Assembly: GCA_010093485.1 (NCBI GenBank)
Contig: MU001510.1
Span: 5,167-69,166, forward strand
DNA length: 64,000 nucleotides
Source of the DNA: Karstenula rhodostoma CBS 690.94
Taxonomy: Eukaryota > Ascomycota > Dothideomycetes > Pleosporales > Didymosphaeriaceae
Reading direction: 5' to 3'
In this document: one piece after another, positions 37,481-47,444 of the stretch
How positions within the stretch are numbered: the first letter of the stretch is position 1
Layout of the letters: every line of letters begins with the position of its first letter
The notes under the pieces: model-generated
What the model was told of the DNA's origin: nothing
Database searches by the model: none
What the model saw: only the letters and a program-made list of their open reading frames with translations
Made by a program: the position numbers and the translations under genes

Positions 37481-38099
37481 ATGCCCGACCTTTACAAGCG
37501 CACCGAGAGCACGGGCATGGGCCAGCCCGACGAAGCAGCCCCAGCGTACGACGACGTCATACATCTCCACGGGCCTGCAAATGGTTTCGCACACTCTTCA
37601 TCCTCGGGCGTAAGTATTCACGTTCTCACACTGCATCTTTGAGATTGTGTCGCGTCTTGGTTGCGTACTGACCATGCTTCAAACCCATGGTGGTTAGATT
37701 AGCAGTAGCGATATGGACCGAAAAATCGCAAACTCTCCACTACGGGAACGGAAAGCGACGCTCACGACATGTTCCTAACTAAGTGCATAGTATGCCGCTG
37801 TACCCCAAAGCGATCTCGAGCACGACACCCCCGCTCATGACCATAGCCTTGCACCAGGCGCGCACCAGCAACCACAGGAAACCCTTGCGCAGACCATCGC
37901 TGGCGTGTTCCGCCCTAAGCCGCATGTCCACTGCGAAGAATGCGACAGGCAAACTGAGAGACGAGAGCGAAGGGAGGCCAAACGGCATTGCTGTGCCATG
38001 GTAGCGTCCGTATTCATGGTACTGTTCATCTGCGGAACGATATTGGGAATTCTTGTTGCAAGTGCGGCGGCGAGAAGGGCAAATATGCACCAGGATTGA
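37481..38099 (+). CDS. small single-pass membrane protein with Cys cluster, function unknown
   Basis: A two-exon gene (37,481-37,609 and 37,791-38,099), 145 aa, starting ATGCCCGAC. The 181-nt intron begins gtaagt and ends gcatag with a ctaac branch site about 15 nt upstream; both exons are in phase 0. The N-terminal 80 residues are polar and look disordered. Then come Cys91-x2-Cys94, a strongly basic stretch (about 96-108, RQTERRERREAKR), Cys110-Cys111 and one hydrophobic segment (about 112-136) ending near the C terminus. This suggests a tail-anchored or type II membrane protein with its charged part facing the cytosol. I do not recognise a named family. An extra internal exon between 37,698 and 37,770 cannot be excluded but would soon meet a stop. 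The gene is convergent with the helicase, 207 bp apart. Confidence 0.72.
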
Positions 38100-38306
38100 T
38101 TCCATCGAGGGTAATGCGAGACCGGTATGCAAGATGGTATGCGAACCGGTCAGTTTGGCGGGAACCACACGGCATTGCGTTGCGGAGAGGAACAATACCT
38201 ACCATAACGTAGCCTTGCTTTGATCCCCCAACACGCAGTGACTCTCCACTCTCGAGCGCAGCACACCGGGGCCAAGCGTGACTCTCCTTACCATTGTCAG
38301 TCGATC
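38100..38306. other. convergent 3' intergenic spacer
   Basis: 207 bp between the stop codons of the small membrane protein and the helicase. It has normal composition. No terminator-like hairpin or gene is visible. Confidence 0.7.
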
Positions 38307-40917
38307 CTAGATCTGATCATTGGTGCCGTTTGCGATGTTGAACTTCTCCTCAAGGAAGCCTCTGACCTCCTCGTTACACCCCATCTCCGCATTTTCAGGA
38401 AATGAAATGACTCTCAGTCCCTCTAGATTCGTTGCTCTGCTCAGTGCAACATATGCCATTCCTTCTTCAAAGTTCTTGCTCAAGTCGACTTCTACTTTCT
38501 CAAGTGTCATTCCTTGGCTCTTATGAATTGTCTGCCAAGCCCGAGGACATAAAGTCAGTAAAAGTCTCAAACAAGAGGGGGCAGCGATAGTACTACGTTG
38601 GTGTCTAAGCCGAGCCGAGGAAAAAATCTTCCGTTGCGTCTTAAAAGACAGAGGAGAAGTCTTTTTCGCGCTGGGACACCCACTTTGTACCCGGGAGACT
38701 TGCCATGGCCCATGCCGCCATTAGCGGGATTTGCGTTCGACTCAAAAGACTGTATCGTGGATTGGAAGCCGGCTCATCGCCAAGCTCGGTCGGGTAACAG
38801 CTGGCCATTATGATAACCTCTCTGGCTTGTCCTCTATAGTAGAACCTCACGATTGGCCATTGCTTGCAGGATGCAGCTGCCGTGAAATCGAAGATCCGAC
38901 GCGCACGATAACCTTTGTAATCTCCCTCGAGAGTAATCTCAATTTCTAGAAGAAATAAGTATAGATGGGGAAGCGGAGCGAACGAGGTCCTACCAGATAT
39001 GATTTGCTCGTCAGATTTCTGTTCGTCTTCGGCGTCCCAGATGTCCCGAAAGCCGACGATTGTGCCCTGCGATCCATTGACCAACCCTTCGGATACGCTA
39101 ATGTTCGCCAACAGTACTACGAGCATACCCTCTTTTAGCTCGAGGTGTGGTTCATACCGATGCTCTGCCTGGGCATGTGTTACTTTGTTGATGAGGGCAC
39201 AAAGAGTGGTCAACGTACCAATTTGATGAGAGTGCCATCCGCTGCTCTATTATTGTAAGATTGAAGCAGTCCGTGATGGTGTTGTTGTTCAAAGTCATCA
39301 ATGGAGTGGTACAGTCGCGGCTCTGTCCGCAGCTTCTTGAATTCGGTGTCATTTATCCTTTTCACGTCCTGCTTACGCGGATAGAGCTTGACAGCTTTGT
39401 CAATGTTTGGTTTGCTCCGACACAGAAGTTCTCTGTCGCTCGCAAGTAATGGCATTCCCAGACGCAGTTTTTGTAAAATGTCGATGAATGCTCGATCACG
39501 TTGTCGGAAGACAGTTTCCAGGTTGACATATTCGAAGTTCGCCTCCTGTGTCCTGTCAACATCTGCACGAAACCCGAAGCTATCCGGTGCGAGTTCGAGA
39601 CAGCCCACGGTGTATCTTGGAGTTACTGTCTTCGCGTCCGTATGTTGAAGCTTACCTCCCATGCATTGCTCTGAAAAGCCCACTTGTCTTCATCATTGTA
39701 TATCTTGTTGCAGCGGGCACATTCATATGCAGAACGTTTCGCCTTCTCGATAAGATCCTTTCCGCAAATGATGCAGAATTTGAATGGATTGACCGGAGGA
39801 AGTTGACAGAAATCGCCCGTGATGACCACTTGGACTCCCCCGAAGGCCTTTCCATTCTGTCGCACTTCTTTCATGATAGCGTTCAGCCTCTCCAAATGGA
39901 AGTTTTCGACCATACTGATCTCGTCGATGACCAACACGTCCGTCTTCTGCAGACGTTTCTTAGTCGTCTTCTTCCAAGCCTCGCGCAGGAGCTCCTTCAG
40001 CGGCTTCTTCATGCTGTCTGGGGTCCAGCCTGCGTAGGACCACGTTGTCGAACCGTTAATATCCAGGGCAGCCCGCCCAGTAGGGGCGACAACGTTCACC
40101 TTGCAGCCCAGGGCCGAGAGACGTTGTCTGAAAGCTTTCAGAACCCTCGACTTTCCGACACCTGCCGACCCTGTGTAGAAGACGTTCTTCCTTTCAGCGA
40201 CGATGAGATGGACCAGCCTGGCTTGTTCGGCAGACAGTGGAGGGTCCCGCGAGGGGGCGAGGCTGGAAACGGGCCGCGAAGGGGCGGGGTGCCCTCGGGG
40301 TGGTGAATTCGGAAGCTGCCACTGCGAGGGCGCACTTTCCTCTTGTAGCGGTATGAAATCAGCGTCGAGGTCGGGTGTTGCAGCGCGCTGAGGCTGCGGT
40401 GGGCGCGTCGTGGAGCCTCTAGCGCTTTGCGGCGCACCGTCGTGGTGCGACTGCTTGCGCACATGCGCGAGACCAGGAAACCGCATCTTCTGCTCTTGGT
40501 AGTAGTGCGACGCCGAACCTGCATCGTTGAAGGAGCGCTGCTTCACGCTGAATCTCTCGGTCCAGTTCCGCGCTACTTCCCAGACCGTGTAGTGAACGCC
40601 GGGATTGGGACCACCCCAGACTAAAAGTGGTGGTACCAGTTATTGACAGGTCCATCTTGTGAAGGAATCGGAAAGACAAGCGGGTAGGAGAGCAAGCTGA
40701 GCTAGAGTTGGGCAAGTAATGTCCAAAGGATGCCAACATTTGCAGAACGTGCACCTCGAGCTTACTTACCGGCGTAGTATTTCTTCTTGCCCCCCACGGA
40801 CGGCACTTCGCATGCGTGAGCTTCCTCGGGGCAGATGGCGCCTTCCTGCTTCTGTCGCTTAGTAAGCTCGGAAGGCGCGCCATCGTGGGGCCGTTTGAAG
40901 GAACTGCGGGAGCTCAT
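38307..40917 (-). CDS. PIF1-type DNA helicase with N-terminal RNase H hybrid-binding domain
   Basis: Predicted 693-aa superfamily 1B helicase. I join six exons: 40,917-40,770, 40,620-39,656, 39,545-39,219, 39,168-38,994, 38,945-38,704 and 38,531-38,307. All phases agree. Residues about 44-90 ([20 protein letters not shown]) match the viroplasmin/RNase H1 hybrid-binding fold that grips RNA-DNA duplexes. A proline-rich linker follows. The helicase core has Walker A GSAGVGKS (200-207), Walker B VLVIDEIS (278-285), GDFCQLPP (318-325), HKSQGMTL (622-629) and YVALSRA (646-652). Cys332-x2-Cys335...Cys350-x2-Cys353 forms a probable zinc site inserted in the core. The start is the first ATG in frame; the frame is open upstream to a stop at 41,065 but lacks ATG. 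Intron 5 (38,532-38,703) has a GC donor. It may act on replication or telomere DNA, or on RNA-DNA hybrids; that is inference. Confidence 0.9.
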
Positions 40918-41092
40918 GAAGCCGGTTCGAGTGCGCGAAAAACTGCGAGCGCGACGGGTCTTTACGAGTGTCGACGTTGTGAACAGCCTCACGTCAATGT
41001 TGAGACGCGACGCGCTAGTCCGAGCAGACGCGCGGTCCGTGCCGTGTCGTTCTCCTGGACGCAGCTAAGGCGACTACACTAAAAGCTTACTT
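40918..41092 (-). promoter_or_regulatory. short GC-rich upstream region of the helicase and right edge of the island
   Basis: Only about 175 bp of normal-composition DNA precede the helicase start before the sequence turns AT-rich at cttaattaactagcgc. The helicase promoter must therefore be very compact, reach into mutated DNA, or have been cut by the flanking insertions. Confidence 0.55.
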
Positions 41093-41929
41093 AATTAACT
41101 AGCGCTAAGCCTACTATATAAATACTAAGGTTACTAGACTTCTTTATTATTATATATTTTTTTAATATAAAGCTACTATTATAACTATCTAGTAATAAGA
41201 AAATATTTAAAAGTATTATATAGATCTATTATATTAGAAAAGGTTTTCTACTACCTAGTATAAATATACGTATTTATACGTATTTATATATATTTATACC
41301 TATACTATTTATATAGTAAAAGTGTGCACAAGCGTATATAAGTATACTAAATCTATAAAATTTACTAAAAAGTTTACTTTTTTTAATTCTATAATAACTT
41401 ATTTAATATAAAACCTATAATTAAGATTTTTTAATAGGTTTATAGAGAAACTTATATATAATTTTATTAATAGAAAATATTATATTTTTTATTATATAAT
41501 TATCTAATAAAATAAGGAATAGCCTATTTAGGGCTAGTTTAAATATATATTATATAATATTTTATAATTAATATAATCTATATATATTATATAATTATAT
41601 TTTTAAATAAAATTCCTAAACTATTCTATAATAATAAAGTTATTAATAAAGTAAATAAAGAAACTAATTTTCTATTCTAAATTACTAATTTTCACTTAAT
41701 TTTAATTCTTTAAATATATTATAAAACTATATTTTTTATATTTTTAATATAATAAAACCTATTATTTTAGGTTAAGATAGGATTTCTATAGATATTACTA
41801 GTATAACTAACCTATTATATTATTATATAGTAGTAAAACCTTTAAAATTTTAAATATATAAATTTATTTTTTTATTTACTAAACTACTTACTAATATATT
41901 ATTAATTTATATAAATATATATAGGCTAT

Positions 41930-41978
<49 letters not shown>

Positions 41979-42084
41979 TAGGGCTGGCTAGTATATACTA
42001 GATATCTAGGATACTTAATTATATATAAATATATATAGGACTATACTAGCCATCTATATATACTAGTAAGGTAAAAACCTTTCG
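41093..42084. other. AT-rich DNA with an A fragment, partly unmutated patches and an (AT)n run
   Basis: 41,150-41,230 is a short antisense fragment of family A (its poly(T) end). Beyond it, agtgtgcacaagcg near 41,322 keeps several CpA/TpG sites. An (AT)n run spans about 41,933-41,972. Near 41,985-42,062 inverted words (ctggctagtatata and actatactagccat) form an imperfect palindrome. No gene. Confidence 0.6.
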
Positions 42085-42239
42085 TAATATAAATAGCTCT
42101 AAAAAATAGTACTATTTATAAAAAAATAAAAAATAAAAATACTTATAATATTAAATTTAATTAACTAAGTATTAACTTATTTTTATAAATATTATAGAAT
42201 ATTATACTATAATATTATAATACTATATAATACTAGTAA
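42085..42239 (-). mobile_element. family A fragment, left part of a copy interrupted by A7
   Basis: Antisense family A (tagctctaaaaaatagtact ... tactatataatactagtaa). The same copy resumes at 43,789-43,848 (tactagtaaaataatatact). The bases atactagtaa are duplicated at the junctions (42,230-42,239 and 43,788-43,797). Confidence 0.83.
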
Positions 42240-42505
42240 CTAGTCTAGATTCTAATCTAAGTCTATAGAACTATATAATATACTTATAATAGAAAAGAGC
42301 TTTTTATTCTTTTTTAATACTTATTTTATATATTTTTATATTTTTTTTATTATTAGTATAATACTAACTAATAGTTATTTAATACTAACTCTTCTTATTT
42401 ATACTTACTAATATTTTTAACTTTTATTTATAACTTATAGCTTATAGCTTAGTATATTACCCTATTACTATTACTATTATTATTAATACTATTTATTTAT
42501 TATAT

Positions 42506-42655
42506 ATATTATAGAGATTCACTATAAGGTAGGGTAACTTAATAAAGTAGGGGGGATAAAAAGGTGTATTGTGCTTTACCAATATATAAACAAAGAGGGA
42601 CTAAAAAAGTGGCTAAGGCTTGCCCAGCGTCTATGCGCAGGCTAACTAAAAAGGG
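42506..42655 (+). mobile_element. family B short element, weakly mutated copy B7
   Basis: It contains about ten CpA/TpG sites (gtgtattgtgc, accaat, aaacaaag, tgcccagcg, tatgcgcagg) that are lost in the older copies. It is the best available guide to the family's original sequence. tttatttatta occurs on both sides. Confidence 0.87.
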
Positions 42656-43033
42656 CGTAGTATTTTTTTTATTTATTATTACTATTAATATTACCTATTT
42701 ATTATTATTATTAATATTACCTATCTATTATTATTATTAATATTATTTACTATTTCCTTATATATTTTATAAAACTATTACTATCTACTCTATATTTATT
42801 AATTATATAAATTATTTTAACTTAATTATAATTACTTTTACTATAAAGTCTAGCTTCTCTTAATTTTTAAGAACTATTATAATTAGCTCTTACTACTTAC
42901 TAGTAAAGTCCCTATTTCTAGTTAATTACTATAAAGATAATTCTAGTAAGCCCTAGATTAGTAATACTATATATATATATATATATAAGAAACTTACTAA
43001 TAAACTCTATAATTATATAGTTTATAACTATAA

Positions 43034-43178
43034 TTCTAGTTAGCCTGCGTATAGACGCTGGGCACGCCTTAGCCACTTTTTTAGTCCCCCTTTATTTATA
43101 TATTGGTAAAGCACAACACGCCTTTTTATCCCCCCTACTTTATTAAGTTACCCTACCTTATAGTGAATCTCTATAATA
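43034..43178 (-). mobile_element. family B short element, weakly mutated copy B8
   Basis: A 145-bp antisense copy (agttagcctgcgtatagacg ... tagtgaatctctataata) flanked by a perfect 11-bp duplication, tataactataa (43,023-43,033 and 43,179-43,189). It keeps most CpA/TpG sites. Confidence 0.92.
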
Positions 43179-43788
43179 TATAACTATAACTTATAATATT
43201 TATATACTAAATTAATTATTATACTAATAGAGGTTAATTTACTAGATAATATATTAAATTTTATAATATATATAATTAGATATATCTAGATTACTAATAG
43301 GCTTACTACTAGTATATACTATATTATATTTATTATTAAAGATTAATTATTTATTATTATTAGTTATTTTAATAGAGATATAGTATAGGTCTTTTTTTAT
43401 AAGAGCTAGTCTTTATATATAATATTATAAATTACTTACTATTAGTAAATAACCTCTCTTTTATATTCTTTTTTAAATTATAATATTTTTAATATTTTAT
43501 AACTTCTCTATAATTATATATTAGGTATTAGTAAATAAAAAGTATACTATTCTACTAGTATTATATAGTATTATAGTATTATAGTATTATTATATTATAT
43601 AATATATATAAATAGGTTAATACTTAGTTAATTAAGTCTAATACTATAGGTACCCTTTTTTTTTTCTTATTATAAATAGTACTATTCTTTAGAGCTATTT
43701 AATAGAATTATATAATATCTCTAGATATTTTCTTATTACTAGATAGTTATAATAGTAACTTTATATTAAAAAAAAAAAAAAAAAAAAA

Positions 43789-43848
43789 TACTAGTAAAAT
43801 AATATACTTTTTATTTATTAATACTTAATATATAATTATAGAGAAGTT
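43789..43848 (-). mobile_element. family A fragment, right part of the copy interrupted by A7
   Basis: It resumes family A antisense directly after the A7 poly(A) tail, up to aattatagagaag. Confidence 0.8.
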
Positions 43849-43875
43849 TTTTTTTTATATAAAACTACTATTATA

Positions 43876-44669
43876 TTTTTTTAATTTTTTTTTTAATATA
43901 AAGTTATTATTATAACTATCTAATAATAAGAAAATATTTAGAAATATTATATAACTCTATTAAATAGCTTTAAAAGATAATACTATTTATAAAAAAAAAA
44001 AAAAAAAAATATCTATAATACTAGACTTAATTAACTAAGTATTAACCTAGTTAAATATATTATATAATATAATAATATTATAATACTATAATACTATAAT
44101 ACTATATAATACTAGTAAAATAGTATACTTTTTATTTACTAATACCTAATATATAATTATAGAGAAGTTATAAAATATTAAAAATATTATAAAATATTAA
44201 TAATATTATAATTTAAAAAAAAATATAAAAAAGAAATTACTTATTAGTAGTAAATAATTTATAGTACTATTTATAAAGACTAGTTTTTATAAAAAAAAAC
44301 CTATACTATATTTCTATTAAAATAGCTAATAATAATAAATAATTAATTTTTAGTAATAAATATAATATAGTATATACTAGTAGTAAATTTATTAATAATC
44401 TAGATATATTTAACTATATATATTATAAAATTTAATATATTATTTAGTAAATTAATCTTTATTAGTATAATAATTAATCTAGTATATAAATATTATAAGT
44501 TATAATTATAAACTATATAATTATAGAATTTATTAGTAAGTTTCTTATATATATATATAGTATTACTAATCTAGGGCTTATTAAAATTACCTCTATAGTA
44601 GTTAACTAGAAATAGAAACTTTACTAGTAAGTAATAAAAGCTAATTATAATAGTTTTTAAATATTAAAA
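43876..44669 (-). mobile_element. family A copy A8, left part
   Basis: Poly(T)-led antisense copy. It is interrupted by A9 at aaatattaaaa and resumes at about 45,951-46,113 with attaaaagaaactagac. Its 5' end is then lost at the family C element. Confidence 0.85.
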
Positions 44670-44670
44670 C

Positions 44671-45950
44671 TAATCTAAATTCTAATTTAGGCCTATAGAA
44701 CTATATAGTATACTTATAATAAGAGAGAGATCTTTTTATTTTTCTTTAATATTTATTTTATATATTTTTATACTTTTTTAATTATTAGTATAATACTAAC
44801 TAATAGTTATTTAAATACTAACTTTTTTATTTACTTATATTTACTAATATTTTTAATTTTTATTTATAGTTTATAGCTTATAATTTTATATATTACCTTA
44901 TTACTATTATTATTACTATTAATACTATCTATCTATTATTAGTATTAATATTATTTATCTATTATTACTATTAATATTATCTATTTATTATTACTATTAA
45001 TATTATCTACTATTTCTTACTTTACCTACTAGTATAGGATAGCTATTATCTATTCTATATTTATTAATTATATAGATTACTTTAACTTAATTATAATTAT
45101 CTTTACTATAAAGTCTAGCTTTTTTTAATCTTTAAGAACTATTATAATTATCTCTTACTATTTAGTAGTAAAGTTTTTATTTTTAGTTAACTACTATAGA
45201 GGTAATCTTAGTAAGTCCTAGGTTAGTAATACTATATATATATATATATAAGAAACTTACTAATAGACTCTATAATTATATAGTCTATAGCTAAAATTTA
45301 TAATATTTATATACTAGATTAATTATTATAATAATAGAAATTAACTTAATAGAGGATATATTTAATCTTATAAAGGTCTATATTATTTAAATTTATATTA
45401 TATATAGAATTAGTACTATTACTAGTATATATAAAGTTATATTTATTATTAATAATTAGTTATTTATTATTAGCTATTTTAATAGAGTAGAATATAGTAT
45501 AAGTCTTTTTCTATAAGAGTTAACCTTTATATATAATACTATAAATTATTTACTACTAGTAAGTAATCTCTTTTTTATATTTTTTTTTAAATTATAATAT
45601 TATTAATATATAATATCCTTAATATTTTATAATATTTTTAATATTTTATAACTTCTCTATAATTATATATTAGAAATTAGTAAATAAGGAGTATACTATC
45701 TTACTAGTATTATATAGTATTATAGTATTATAGTATTATAGTATAGTATTATATATTATAATATTATATAATATTTATATAAGTTAATACTTAATTAATT
45801 AAACTTAATACTATAGGTACCCTTTTTTCTTTTTCTTTTATTATAAATAGTACTATTCCTTAGAGCTATTTAATAGATTTATATAATACCTCTATATATT
45901 TCCTTATTACTAGGTAGTTATAATAGTAACTTTATATTAAAAAAAAAAAA
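44671..45950 (+). mobile_element. family A retroposon, copy A9 (full length), nested in A8
   Basis: It starts aatctaaattctaatttag and ends in poly(A). The word aaatattaaaa lies before it (44,659-44,669) and directly after the tail (to 45,959), a duplication of about 11 bp that merges with the poly(A), as target-primed insertions often do. Confidence 0.87.
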
Positions 45951-46113
45951 ATATTAAAAGAAACTAGACTTTATAGTAAAGATAATTATAATTAAATTAA
46001 AATAATTTATATAATTAATAAGTATAAAGTAGATAATAGTAACTTAATAGAATATATAAGAAAGTAGTAGATAATATTAATAATAATAATAGATAAATAG
46101 TATTAATTATAGT
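45951..46113 (-). mobile_element. family A copy A8, right part
   Basis: It continues A8 beyond the A9 insertion (aaactagactttatagtaaa ...) until the fold-back element C4. Confidence 0.8.
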
Positions 46114-46117
46114 AATA

Positions 46118-46852
46118 ACTTTTTAGTAATCTATTTTAGATATTCGGTAACCCATTTAGATTTTCGGTAACCTATACTAAGACTAAGGAATATTAGTAAT
46201 CTAAAATATTAGTTTAATAGAGCTAGATTTATAGTTTATTTTATAATTTTAAATTTTATAATAATACCTTATAGTTTAGTAGTTATTAATAGTGTAAGTA
46301 GTAGATTCTATTAATAAATCTATTTATATTTAAGTAATATAAATAGATATATAAAAATATTTCTATAGTAATAATTAGTTACTATATATTTAAATATAAT
46401 AAGTTTAAGAGTTATATTTATAGTAGTTTATATTAGTAGATATTACTATTTTTAATTATTTTAGTTTTATTATATACCTATTATATAATATAGAATCTAA
46501 ATATAGAAATATTATCTAAAAATAGTAATATCTACTAATATAAACTACTATAAATATAAATCTTTAACTTATTATATTTAGATTTATAGTAACTAATTAT
46601 TATTTTAGAAATACTTTTATATATCTATTTATATTACTTAAATATAAATAGGTCTATTAATAGAAACCACTACTTAAACTATTAATAATTACTAAACTAT
46701 AAGGTATTATAAAAAATTTAAAAATATAAAATAGACTATAAATCTAGCTTTATTAAACTAATATTTTAGATTACTAATATTCCTTAGTCTTGGTATAGGT
46801 TACTAAAAATCTAAATAGGTTACCGAATATCTAAAATAGGTTGCCGAAAAGT
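46118..46852. mobile_element. family C fold-back element, copy C4 (complete)
   Basis: 735 bp that are almost entirely one inverted repeat, with arms of roughly 350 bp. The ends are acttttta...ggtaacc and ggttgccgaaaagt, with stepped ggtaacc sub-repeats. A TA dinucleotide lies on each side, as for a TA-targeting transposon. No coding region. Confidence 0.88.
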
Positions 46853-46854
46853 TA

Positions 46855-47010
46855 TTATCTAAAATAAAGTCTATACTATATTCTATTTTAATAAAATAGC
46901 TAATAATATTTAATAACTAATTTATAGTAAAAAATATAATATAGTATATTATTAGGTCTAAAATACTTAGTATTCTCTAGTATTTTAATAGAATTATATA
47001 GTTATAGTTC
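46855..47010 (-). mobile_element. family A internal fragment
   Basis: The part near 46,860-46,965 (aaagtctatactatattcta ... taatatagtatat) matches the middle of family A in antisense. The remaining 45 bases are unassigned. Confidence 0.65.
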
Positions 47011-47442
47011 TAGTCTAGATTCTAATTAAGGCCTATAGAACTATATAGTATATATATAATAGAAAAGAGCTTTTTATTTTTTTTTAATATTTTTTTTATA
47101 TATTTTTATACTTTTTTTATTATTAGTATAATACTAATTAATAGTTATTTAAATAGTAACTCTTTTATTTATTTATACTTACTAATATTTTTTATTTTTA
47201 TTTATAATTTATAGTTTATAACTTAGTATATTATTCTATTATAATTATTATTAATATTACCTATTACTTTCTTATATATTCTATAAAACTATTACTATTT
47301 ATTCTATATTTATTAACTATATAAATTACTCTAATTTAATTATAATTATTTTTACTATAAAGTCTAGTTCTTTTTAATTTTTAAAAATTATTATAATTAG
47401 TATTTACTACTTACTAGTAAAGTCCCTATTTCTAGTTAACTA
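47011..47442 (+). mobile_element. family A copy, 5' third, truncated
   Basis: It starts agtctagattctaattaagg and stops at ctagttaacta, where the TIR element begins. Confidence 0.78.
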
Positions 47443-47444
47443 TA

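Larger units (their letters stand above)
42242..43788 (+). mobile_element. family A retroposon, copy A7, holding two family B insertions
   Basis: It starts tagtctagattctaatct and ends in about 20 A. It is longer than other copies because family B elements sit at 42,506-42,655 (plus) and 43,034-43,178 (minus). It inserted into an antisense A copy with a duplication of about 10 bp. Confidence 0.88.

Noticed and set aside
39548..40306. Plus-strand open frame of 252 codons opposite the helicase
   Set aside because: It is the antisense shadow of helicase exon 2; the minus strand carries all the conserved motifs in the right order.
38307..40917. Helitron replicase-helicase, because of the PIF1-like helicase
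   Set aside because: There is no Rep/HUH domain, no Helitron ends, and the N terminus is a hybrid-binding domain; the gene has ordinary short introns and is not repeated in the window.
40918..40992. Upstream start for the helicase at 40,992
   Set aside because: The codon there is GTG, not ATG. The frame is open upstream to a stop at 41,065 but has no ATG before 40,917.
42506..42655. tRNA-derived Pol III promoter in family B (tggctaagg resembles an A box)
   Set aside because: Only a partial A-box match and no B box (GGTTCRANTCC-like) could be found, so a tRNA origin is not supported.
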